NCBI GenBank assembly: GCA_965240325.2
Contig: OZ251253.1
Span: 248,001-312,000 of the forward strand
Reading direction: 5' to 3'
DNA length: 64,000 bases
DNA from: Rebecca billardiae RCC1528
Lineage: Eukaryota; Haptophyta
Shown here: piece after piece, positions 19,924 through 28,099 of the stretch
Position numbering within the stretch: the first letter of the stretch is position 1
Layout: each line of letters begins with the position of its first letter
The notes under the pieces: model-generated
Seen by the model: the letters and a program-made list of their open reading frames with translations, nothing else
What the model was told of the DNA's origin: nothing
The model's database searches: none
Program-made: the position numbers and the translations under genes

Positions 19924-22900
19924 ATGGTCGAGCCGGTGAGCGTGCTCGTGTTCGTGGTGCAGGCGGCGTGCAACGACGCGATCAAGCGGCTCGAGGCGGT
20001 GCGCGAGTCGCGCGGCAAGGTCGACGAGCTGCGCGACGAGCTCGCCTTCCTCACCATGTGGCTGCCGCACGCGCGCGAGGTGGACGCGTCCGACGCGCAG
20101 CGCACGCGCGCGCTGCGGCAGGCGCTGCGGCAGGTGCAGCGCGTGGCGTCGGCGATCGACCAGTTCGCGCGCGTCTTCGGCGCGCGCAAGCGCGCCCGGC
20201 GCTACGTGCACGCCGTCGCCGACCGCAACCGCTTCCGGCAGCTCGGCGCGCAGCTGGACGCCGCGGAGAACCGTTTCTTCCGTGCGCTCGACGTGGTCAC
20301 CGCGCTGCGCGTGCAGGCGCTGGAGACGCGGCTCACCGCGCTGCACGTCGATGACGCGGAGCGCGAGGCGGACGAGCTGCAGGCGGCCGCGGACGCCGAC
20401 GCCGACGAGGACGAGGAGGAGGACGAGGAGGAGGACGACGGCGACCTCGAGGAGGCGGCGGCCGACGGTGTGACCGACGCGATCGCCAGCGCCGTCGCCG
20501 GCGCGTTCGGCGAGGAGGCGGGCGAGGCCGCGCGCGGGGCGTGCGACGCGTTGCGCACCGACCTCGCCGCCGACGCGCGCGCGCTCATCGCCGAGCTGCG
20601 CGAGCAGGCGGACGCGGATGCGGACGCGGACCCGGAGCACTCACGGCGGCGCGAAGTGGCCGCGGCGGCGCGCGGCCGCGGCCGCGACGGGCTGCGGCGG
20701 ATGGCCGACGAGGCGGAGCGGTCGCTCGAGGCGGCCACGCAGCGCGCGCAGGTGGCGAGGACGACGGGCCGGCCGCGCGCCGAGTGGCCCGCCGAGTACG
20801 AGATGCGCGCCGACGCGGTGCGGCGCGGTGAGCTGCTCGGGCAGGGCACGTTTGGGCGCGTGTACGCGGGCACGCTCGTCGCCTCCGGCGAGCCGGTGGC
20901 GATCAAGGAGGCGCTCCAGCCCGGGTTGGGCGCGGTAGAGATGGACGAGCTGCGGCGCGAGCTCGTGGTGCAGGCGACGGCGCGCCACGTCAACGTGCTC
21001 GGCGCGCTCGGCGCGCACACCGAGGCCCCGCCGCCGCCGTTCATCGTGCTCGAGCGCGCGCGCCACTCGCTGCGCGCGGCGCTCGGCGGCGCGCACGGCC
21101 AGCTGAGCGACGCGGCGGCGGCGGCGTGCATGCGCGACGTGGCGGCGGGCATCCTGTTCCTGCACTCGCAGCGGGTGCACCACCGTGACATCAAGAGCAA
21201 CAACGTGCTCCTCGGCGCCGACGACCGGTGGAAGCTCGCCGACTTTGGGCTGGCGACGGTGAAGGCGACCACGCGCCACACGCTCAACTCGGCGAGCACG
21301 GCCACGACAGCGCACGCAGGCGGCACGCTGCGGTACATGGCGCCCGAGCTGCTCGGCATCTCGCGCAGCGGCGCGCGGCCGATGGGGGACAAGGTGGACA
21401 GCTTCGCCTTCGCCATGCTCATCTACGAGCTGCTCACGCGGAAGCTGCCCTGGAGCATCGAGGGGTACAATGACGAGCAGGTGCGCCAAGCGCCGCCGCT
21501 GCCACGCGTCATCGCTGCCACGCGCCAAGCGCCGCAGCTGCCGCGCGCCTCCCGCGCGGGTGGGTGGCGCGCCGGCCGCGCGGACGTATTGACCACGGGC
21601 TTCCGCCCGCGCGCCGCTGCCCGCCCGCCGCCTCCGCGCGCACAGGTGAAGGATGCCGTGCGCGACAAACGCGACAGGCCGCGCGTGCCGCGCGCGGCGC
21701 TGGCGGGCGCGCCCGCGCTGCAGCGCGCGCGCGACGTCATGGTGGGGCTGTGGAGGCACGAGGCGACGGAGCGCACGGCCGTCACGCGCGACGTGGTGGC
21801 GGAGCTCGACGAGGTGGCGCGTCTCCTTGCCCCCCCGCCGCCACCGCCGAGCGACGAGGAGCTGCGTGCGATGGGCTGGGCTGAGCTCTGCAGCGCACTC
21901 AACGAGGCCCCGCATGCCGATGCCGCCCAGCGCGTGGCGGGCGAGATGAGCTCACGGACTCACGCGGGTGACACGGCGCGCCCCGAGGCGGCCGAGGCGG
22001 GCGCGCTCGAGGCGGTGGTGCGTGCGATGGGCGCGCACGCTGCACACGCGGGCGTGCAACGGACGGCGTGCTGGGCGCTGCGCAACATCTGCGCCGGCAC
22101 CGACGCGGCTGGCCTCGCGCGCGCGCAGCGGGCGGCCGAGGCGGGCGCGCTCGAGGTGGCGGTGCGCGCGATGGGCGCGCACGCTGCGCACGCGGACGTG
22201 CAGCTGGCGGCGTGCTCGGCGCTGTGCAACATCTGCAAAGGCACCGACGCGGCTGGCCCTGCGCGCGCGCAGCGCGCGGCCGAGGCGGGCGCGCTCGAGG
22301 CGGCGGTGCGCGCGATGGGCGCGCACGCCGCGCACGCGGGCGTGCAGCAGCACGGGTGCTGGGCGCTGTGCAACATCTGCAATGGCACCGACGCGGCTGG
22401 CCCTGCGCGCGCGCAGCGCGCGGCCGAGGCGGGCGCGCTCGAGGCGGCGGTGCGCGCGATGGGCGCGCACGCCGCGCACGCGGGCGTGCAGGAGCAGGCC
22501 TGCTGGGCGCTGCGCAACATCTGCTACGGCGACGACGCAGCCGGCCTCGCGCGCAAGCAGCGGGCGGCCGAGGCGGGCGCGCTCGAGGCGGCGGTGCGCG
22601 CGATGGGCGCGCACGGCGCGCACGCGGGCGTGCAGCAGTACGGGTGCTGGGCGCTGTGCAACATCTGCAATGGCACCGACGCGGCTGGCCTCGCGCGCGC
22701 GCACCGGGCGGCCGAGGCGGACGCGCTCGAGGCGGCGGTGCGCGCGATGGGCGCGCACGCCGCGCACGCGGGCGTGCAGCAGTACGCGTGCTGGGCGCTG
22801 CGCAACATTTGCGCCGGCGACGACGCGGCTGGCCTCGCGCGCAAGCAGCGGGCGGCCGAGGCGGGCGCGCTCGAGGCGGCGCTGCGCGCGATGGGCGCGC

Positions 22901-24540
22901 ACGCCGCGCACGCGGGCGTGCAGGAGCAGGCGTGCTGGGCGCTGCGCAACATCTGCACCGGCACCGACGCGGCTGGCCTCGCGCGCAAGCAGCGGGCGGC
23001 CGAGGCGGGCGCGCTCGAGGCGGCGGTGCGCGCGATGGGCGCGCACGCCGCGCACGTGGGCGTGCAGGAGGAGGCGTGCGCGGCGCTGTGCAACATCTGC
23101 AACGGCACCGACGCGGCTGGCCTCGCGCGCGCGCAGCGGGCGGCCGAGGCGGGCGCGCTCGAGGCGGCGGTGCGCGCGATGGGCGCGCACGCCGCGCACG
23201 CGGGCGTGCAGGAGCAGGCGTGCTGGGCGCTGCGCAACATCTGCACCGGCACCGACGCGGCTGGCCTCGCGCGCAAGCAGCGGGCGGCCGAGGCGGGCGC
23301 GCTCGAGGCGGCGGTGCGCGCGATGGGCGCGCACACCACGCACGCGGGCGTGCAGGAGCGGGCGTGCCGGGCGCTGTGCAACATCTGCAACGGCACCGAC
23401 GCGGCTGGCCTCGCGCGCGCGCACCGGGCGGCCGAGGCGGACGCGCTCGAGGCGGCGGTGCGCGCGATGGGCGCGCACGCCGCGCACGCGGGCGTGCAGC
23501 AGTACGCGTGCTGGGCGCTGCGCAACATTTGCGCCGGCGACGACGCGGCTGGCCTCGCGCGCAAGCAGCGGGCGGCCGAGGCGGGCGCGCTCGAGGCGGC
23601 GCTGCGCGCGATGGGCGCGCACGCCGCGCACGCGGGCGTGCAGGAGCAGGCGTGCTGGGCGCTGCGCAACATCTGCACCGGCACCGACGCGGCTGGCCTC
23701 GCGCGCAAGCAGCGGGCGGCCGAGGCGGGCGCGCTCGAGGCGGCGGTGCGCGCGATGGGCGCGCACGCCGCGCACGTGGGCGTGCAGGAGGAGGCGTGCG
23801 CGGCGCTGTGCAACATCTGCAACGGCACCGACGCGGCTGGCCTCGCGCGCGCGCAGCGGGCGGCCGAGGCGGGCGCGCTCGAGGCGGCGGTGCGCGCGAT
23901 GGGCGCGCACGCCGCGCACGTGGGCGTGCAGGAGCAGGCGTGCTTGGCGCTTCGCAACATCTGCGTCGGCGACGACGCGGCTGGCCTCGCGCGCAGGCAG
24001 CGGGCGGCCGAGGCGGGCGCGCTCGAGGCGGCGGTGCGCGTGATGGGCGCGCACGCCGCGCACGCGGGCGTGCAGGAGCAGGCGTGCTGGGCGCTGGTCA
24101 ACATCTGCGTCGGCGACGACGCGGCTGGCCTCGCGCGCAGGCAGCGGGCGGCCGAGGCGGGCGCGCTCGAGGCGGTGGTGCGCGCGATGGGCGCGCACGC
24201 CGCGCACGCGGACGTGCAGGAGGAGGCGTGCTGGGCGCTGTGCAACATCTGCGCCGGCACCGACGCGGCTGGCCGCGCGCGCGCGCAGCGGGCGGCCGAG
24301 GCGGGCGCGCTCGAGGCGGCGCTGCGCGCGATGGGCGCGCACGCCGCGCACGCGGGCGTGCAGCAGTACGGGTGCTGGGCGCTGCGCAACATCTGCGTCG
24401 GCGACGACGCGGCTGGCCTCGCGCGCAAGCAGCGGGCGGCCGAGGCGGGCGCGCGTGGGGCTCTCGAGGCTGCGCAGGCTGCACACTCGAGCCACAGCCA
24501 GATCAGGAGCTTGACGACGCAGGTGCTCGGCATGATATAG
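19924..24540 (+). CDS. Helical N-domain / protein kinase / 17 ARM-like repeats (ARM-kinase 3)
   Basis: Exons 19924-21480 and 21646-24540, 1,483 aa. The 165-nt intron is in frame and stop-free; splicing restores the kinase text YNDEQ-VKDAVRDKRDRPRVP. Residues 1-140 are predominantly helical (MVEPVSVLVFVVQAACNDAI, then LRQALRQVQRVASAIDQFAR) and recall the four-helix N-domains of MLKL/HeLo-type and plant MCAfunc proteins; this is inference. An acidic linker (DADEDEEEDEEEDD) follows. The kinase is canonical: GQGTFGRVY, VAIK Lys328, HHRDIKSNNVLL (Asp422), LADFGLAT (Asp440), GGTLRYMAPELLG. Seventeen 48-aa ARM-like repeats and the cap ending VLGMI complete it. The head is unrelated to kinases 1 and 2 outside the kinase fold, but the tail is the same cassette. 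Start chosen at MVEP, where protein-like sequence begins. Confidence 0.9.
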   Translation: MVEPVSVLVFVVQAACNDAIKRLEAVRESRGKVDELRDELAFLTMWLPHAREVDASDAQRTRALRQALRQVQRVASAIDQFARVFGARKRARRYVHAVADRNRFRQLGAQLDAAENRFFRALDVVTALRVQALETRLTALHVDDAEREADELQAAADADADEDEEEDEEEDDGDLEEAAADGVTDAIASAVAGAFGEEAGEAARGACDALRTDLAADARALIAELREQADADADADPEHSRRREVAAAARGRGRDGLRRMADEAERSLEAATQRAQVARTTGRPRAEWPAEYEMRADAVRRGELLGQGTFGRVYAGTLVASGEPVAIKEALQPGLGAVEMDELRRELVVQATARHVNVLGALGAHTEAPPPPFIVLERARHSLRAALGGAHGQLSDAAAAACMRDVAAGILFLHSQRVHHRDIKSNNVLLGADDRWKLADFGLATVKATTRHTLNSASTATTAHAGGTLRYMAPELLGISRSGARPMGDKVDSFAFAMLIYELLTRKLPWSIEGYNDEQVRQAPPLPRVIAATRQAPQLPRASRAGGWRAGRADVLTTGFRPRAAARPPPPRAQVKDAVRDKRDRPRVPRAALAGAPALQRARDVMVGLWRHEATERTAVTRDVVAELDEVARLLAPPPPPPSDEELRAMGWAELCSALNEAPHADAAQRVAGEMSSRTHAGDTARPEAAEAGALEAVVRAMGAHAAHAGVQRTACWALRNICAGTDAAGLARAQRAAEAGALEVAVRAMGAHAAHADVQLAACSALCNICKGTDAAGPARAQRAAEAGALEAAVRAMGAHAAHAGVQQHGCWALCNICNGTDAAGPARAQRAAEAGALEAAVRAMGAHAAHAGVQEQACWALRNICYGDDAAGLARKQRAAEAGALEAAVRAMGAHGAHAGVQQYGCWALCNICNGTDAAGLARAHRAAEADALEAAVRAMGAHAAHAGVQQYACWALRNICAGDDAAGLARKQRAAEAGALEAALRAMGAHAAHAGVQEQACWALRNICTGTDAAGLARKQRAAEAGALEAAVRAMGAHAAHVGVQEEACAALCNICNGTDAAGLARAQRAAEAGALEAAVRAMGAHAAHAGVQEQACWALRNICTGTDAAGLARKQRAAEAGALEAAVRAMGAHTTHAGVQERACRALCNICNGTDAAGLARAHRAAEADALEAAVRAMGAHAAHAGVQQYACWALRNICAGDDAAGLARKQRAAEAGALEAALRAMGAHAAHAGVQEQACWALRNICTGTDAAGLARKQRAAEAGALEAAVRAMGAHAAHVGVQEEACAALCNICNGTDAAGLARAQRAAEAGALEAAVRAMGAHAAHVGVQEQACLALRNICVGDDAAGLARRQRAAEAGALEAAVRVMGAHAAHAGVQEQACWALVNICVGDDAAGLARRQRAAEAGALEAVVRAMGAHAAHADVQEEACWALCNICAGTDAAGRARAQRAAEAGALEAALRAMGAHAAHAGVQQYGCWALRNICVGDDAAGLARKQRAAEAGARGALEAAQAAHSSHSQIRSLTTQVLGMI
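21982..24429 (+). repeat. 17 x 144-nt ARM-repeat array (kinase 3)
   Basis: Units 6-8 recur as units 11-13 at an offset of 720 nt (5 units), including the rare AEADALEAAV variant and the aacattt spelling, which points to a recent internal duplication. Confidence 0.97.
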
Positions 24541-24570
24541 CGCTAGGCCGAGGCGGGCGCTATTGCAGGC

Positions 24571-24607
<37 letters not shown>

Positions 24608-24640
24608 TTATTCCAATAATAATTATAATAATAAGTTCAT
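24541..24640. repeat. (TTA)n tract after kinase 3
   Basis: Same 3' flank as kinases 1 and 2 (attgcaggcttattatt...), with a longer TTA run, up to the word aagttcat where the insertion begins. Confidence 0.8.
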
Positions 24641-24834
24641 GTCTAGCCGTCCTCGTGAACGCCGACGCCAACTGCTGGCCGAAGGTGGGCACGCCGCCTG
24701 GCATGTCGATGCCGAGGCGGCTGCGTGTGTTCCTACTCAGTGGGATTTACGTGTCCTCATGCCTTGGCGAGCGGCAGCAGATGCGGTGGGCATGCCGCTC
24801 GCCGTCGACGAGACGCGGTGCGTGAGTGATCCCG
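24641..24834. repeat. Direct repeat A (first copy)
   Basis: 194 bp that appear identical to 25369-25562. Confidence 0.93.
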
Positions 24835-25063
24835 CGCGGACGTCCGCTGACGGAAGGCTGAGCGCCTGCGGACTCGTCGACTGAACCTCCACCTGACCGC
24901 CCGGGAGCAGCACTGCCGGGGACCTAACCTGAAAAACCCAATCGTGTTGGGAGGCAGGGGGTCACATGAGCCCTAAGTGCAGCGCCGCAAGACCGGGCGG
25001 TCGGACGGCGGGTGTTGTGATCCCGCCGCCCGAGCACCAGACCAACGGGCCCTGGGTGGGCGG

Positions 25064-25368
25064 GTTGCCGAAAGATGTTGGTCGGTGCACGCGACGCGCC
25101 ACCCGCGTGCGAGCCGCCGCCGCCGGCGACGCAGGACGAGCTTGGCTGGAGCCATCTCGCACGCCGCGCCTGGCGAAGCAGGCGGCAGAGGCCGGCGCCG
25201 GAAACCGATCTCCTCGGCAGAAAGAACAACCCGGACAGACTGTTTGTCCGGGAGCAGCGCCCTTTGAGGCGATGGTCTGGTAGAGGGCGATGTGGCTGAT
25301 GAGCGGCGCTGGCGCCCGGCGTTCTTGTCGTCCTCTTAGACAATCAGTTATTGTACCAATAACCCCAC
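25064..25368. repeat. Direct repeat B (first copy)
   Basis: 305 bp that appear identical to 26082-26386. Contains the short palindromic stretch ggacagactgtttgtccggg near the middle. Confidence 0.93.
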
Positions 25369-25562
25369 GTCTAGCCGTCCTCGTGAACGCCGACGCCAAC
25401 TGCTGGCCGAAGGTGGGCACGCCGCCTGGCATGTCGATGCCGAGGCGGCTGCGTGTGTTCCTACTCAGTGGGATTTACGTGTCCTCATGCCTTGGCGAGC
25501 GGCAGCAGATGCGGTGGGCATGCCGCTCGCCGTCGACGAGACGCGGTGCGTGAGTGATCCCG
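25369..25562. repeat. Direct repeat A (second copy)
   Basis: Follows repeat B directly with no spacer, so the two element copies abut. Confidence 0.93.
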
Positions 25563-26081
25563 TTTCATGGTGTGTTGGGGAGCACCGCGTGGAGGAGAAT
25601 CCCATTGAGCGATGGGAAGGAAAGGGGCAAGGCACGTGTGAGTCGCGCACGCACGAGGGCCGGCCAGCGGGGGCTGGGCAGGTGGGGCAGTGCGAGTGAG
25701 ACGGAACCCGAATAGGAGAGACAGCAGGCAGCCGGCCCCGCGGGCGCGGCGCTGCGGAAGCAGGAGAAGGCTAGACGGCCTTTGCGGATGCTGTGAACGG
25801 CCCGCGGGTGCGCACGGGGCCCGGCGCGCGGTGTGCCGCCAGCGGTCCTTGTGTAGGAGCCGGCTGGCGTTGGCACCGGGGCGATCCCGAGGCAGGGCGG
25901 GAGAGATGGAGCAGCGATCCGCGTGGGGGCGCACCCACGGAGGAGGAGGCATGTGGCGAAGAGGGAACGGTGCGATCGGGGCGGGTGCGGAAGAGCCACA
26001 GGGTGCGCACGCACACAGAGAGAGAAGAGGCGGTGGCCCGAAGCGCGAGGGGGCGCGATGCGGAGCGTTGCTTACCGCCGA

Positions 26082-26386
26082 GTTGCCGAAAGATGTTGGT
26101 CGGTGCACGCGACGCGCCACCCGCGTGCGAGCCGCCGCCGCCGGCGACGCAGGACGAGCTTGGCTGGAGCCATCTCGCACGCCGCGCCTGGCGAAGCAGG
26201 CGGCAGAGGCCGGCGCCGGAAACCGATCTCCTCGGCAGAAAGAACAACCCGGACAGACTGTTTGTCCGGGAGCAGCGCCCTTTGAGGCGATGGTCTGGTA
26301 GAGGGCGATGTGGCTGATGAGCGGCGCTGGCGCCCGGCGTTCTTGTCGTCCTCTTAGACAATCAGTTATTGTACCAATAACCCCAC
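26082..26386. repeat. Direct repeat B (second copy)
   Basis: Right end of the composite insertion. The TSUP 3' flank resumes after it. Confidence 0.93.
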
Positions 26387-26682
26387 ATATAGGACCGCGT
26401 CAGCCGTACGTGCTCGTCGCGGTTGCGTCATATCAAATCCCGCTGCCGCGGGCGGCCGCTAGCGCGCTGCGCGCAGTGCTAGCTACTGCGACGGGCTTGG
26501 GTCTTGGGGCTGCCCAGCAGGCCCACTCCCAGAGCGAGTCGCCGAGTGTGTGCCCGCGAACGGTCACTACACGCGTCGCACTCGCTCCGCGAACAAATTC
26601 TGCGCGCTCGCGCGAGCTGATGATGTAGTGTCGTCGTCGTATCGTGTCCGCCCGTACGGCAGCAGCCCCACAGTGCCCGCGC

Positions 26683-27768
26683 TCACAGCGCGCCGCCGAT
26701 CGCCGCGGTGATCGACACGCCGCCCAGGACGATCACCAGCGCGGTCACCGCCCCCGCGAACCGCCCCGGGTCGACGCGCCGGTTGATCCACGTGCCGGCC
26801 ACGCTCGCGACCAGCACGCCCGGCACCGCGGCGAGGCTCTGCGAGAGCAGGTTGGAGGTGAGCAGCCCGGCGGCGGCGAAGTTGTACATCGCGAGCGCCT
26901 GCACGGGCAGGAAGAAGCGCGAGAGCATCGTCCGCTGCTCCGCGGGCGACCACTCGCGCAACGTCCCGAACACAACTGCCGGCGGGCCGGGCTCGGCCAC
27001 CGCGCCGCCGAGCAGCCCGGCGCACAGCCCGAAGAGCGCCGTCTTGGCGAAGGGCAGCGTGCGCAGCTCGGCGGCGGGGCGCGCGCCGCCGCCTTGCGCG
27101 CGCTCCTCGCCCACCAGCTCGAGCGAGGGCAGCTCGCAGAAGTCCGCGTCCGGCCGCGCGCAGTCCGGGCGGCGCAGCTTCCAGCCGCCGTACCCGACGA
27201 GCAGGACTCCGACCACGCCGCGCACGAGGTGCGGGTCGAGGCTGACGAGCGCGCGCACGCCGAGGGGCACGCCGACGAGCGCGGCGGCGAAGAGCGTGAG
27301 CGACTCGACCCACCGCCCCGTCGCGCGCATCTGCCCGTCGAGCAGGTCGGTCACCAAGTTGGCCGTGACGAGCACGGACGAGACGGCGGTCACGAGCGGC
27401 GCCGCCGCCGTCACGTCGAGGTGGAAGAAGAGGGAGAGGAGCGGCATCGCGAGGATGGCGTCGCCGAAGCCGAAGACGGCGGCGAAGAGCGAGGTGAACG
27501 CGAAGAGGCCGACGATGCCCAGGTTGACGCCGCTCAGCGCGGCGAGCACCATCGACTTGGCCGACCCCGCGGCGAGCGTCGCGGTCGGCGTCGCGACGAG
27601 CGCGGACTTTGCGCCGACGGCGCTCAGCACGTCGACTGCGGCGGTGTCGAGCAGCATCACCGCGCGGCTGCGCACGGGCGCACTCATCGACGGCAGGCTC
27701 GCAGGCCGCGGGATCGCGCAGCCGCCCGGAAGGCATAGCGCCAGGGCGGGGAGGGCGACGAGCCGCAT
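26683..27768 (-). CDS. TauE/SafE (TSUP) family membrane transporter, third copy (full)
   Basis: 361 aa, differing from the 18,355-19,440 copy by a few residues (MRLVALPALAL, LLDTAAVDVL, EERAQGGGARP). All hydrophobic segments are intact. Similarity to the other full copy stops immediately upstream of the ATG at 27,768, so this gene has a different promoter and 5' UTR. The frame is open further upstream to 27,855 (MLRSRSKKNDQLGANRHR...), which could extend the N-terminus, but that part is not conserved. Convergent with kinase 3 across the composite insertion. Confidence 0.87.
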   Translation of the reverse strand: MRLVALPALALCLPGGCAIPRPASLPSMSAPVRSRAVMLLDTAAVDVLSAVGAKSALVATPTATLAAGSAKSMVLAALSGVNLGIVGLFAFTSLFAAVFGFGDAILAMPLLSLFFHLDVTAAAPLVTAVSSVLVTANLVTDLLDGQMRATGRWVESLTLFAAALVGVPLGVRALVSLDPHLVRGVVGVLLVGYGGWKLRRPDCARPDADFCELPSLELVGEERAQGGGARPAAELRTLPFAKTALFGLCAGLLGGAVAEPGPPAVVFGTLREWSPAEQRTMLSRFFLPVQALAMYNFAAAGLLTSNLLSQSLAAVPGVLVASVAGTWINRRVDPGRFAGAVTALVIVLGGVSITAAIGGAL

Positions 27769-28099
27769 CTTTCCCCAAGCCCGTCCAAATCGGGCGTACT
27801 TCCGGTGACGATTCGCCCCAAGCTGGTCGTTTTTTTTGGAGCGTGATCTCAACATCTCGCCAAATCTCCTCGAGCTCCCAAGTAATTAATTAAAAGCTGA
27901 GATCGCTGCCACTATTGAGGTTGTATGCACTGCATCGTTAAATCATTCTCGAGAAGCAGTCGTCCATCAGATCGATGAAATCTCATCGAGTCCACTGAGC
28001 AAGCAAGCACTCTCCGGCAACGCGGCATCTGAGGCACGCGGCGCGTCCTGTCCGCAACAGCGGCGGCACCAGCCCAGCGCGGCGCACGCGGCTCACGCA
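27769..28099. other. Spacer between TSUP copy 3 and the dioxygenase gene
   Basis: A moderately AT-rich stretch (tttttttttgga near 27,831, taattaattaaaa near 27,883) and no supported gene. Must hold the TSUP promoter and the 3' end of the dioxygenase gene. Confidence 0.5.

Larger units (their letters stand above)
24641..26386. mobile_element. Composite insertion: two tandem copies of one element
   Basis: Interrupts the shared kinase-TSUP spacer: it starts right after aagttcat and ends before the flank resumes at ggaccgcgtcag. Copy 1 is 24641-25368 and copy 2 is 25369-26386. Both begin with the same 194 bp (gtctagccgtcctcgtgaac...) and end with the same 305 bp (gttgccgaaagatgttggtc ... accaataaccccac). 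The middles differ (229 and 519 bp). No transposase, reverse transcriptase or terminal inverted repeat is recognisable, so it looks non-autonomous. Open frames within it have no family resemblance. Confidence 0.75.

Noticed and set aside
24962-25432. Minus-strand ORF in the composite insertion as a possible transposase or rRNA fragment
   Set aside because: No recognisable motif, and it runs across the junction of repeats B and A, so it exists only because the two copies abut.
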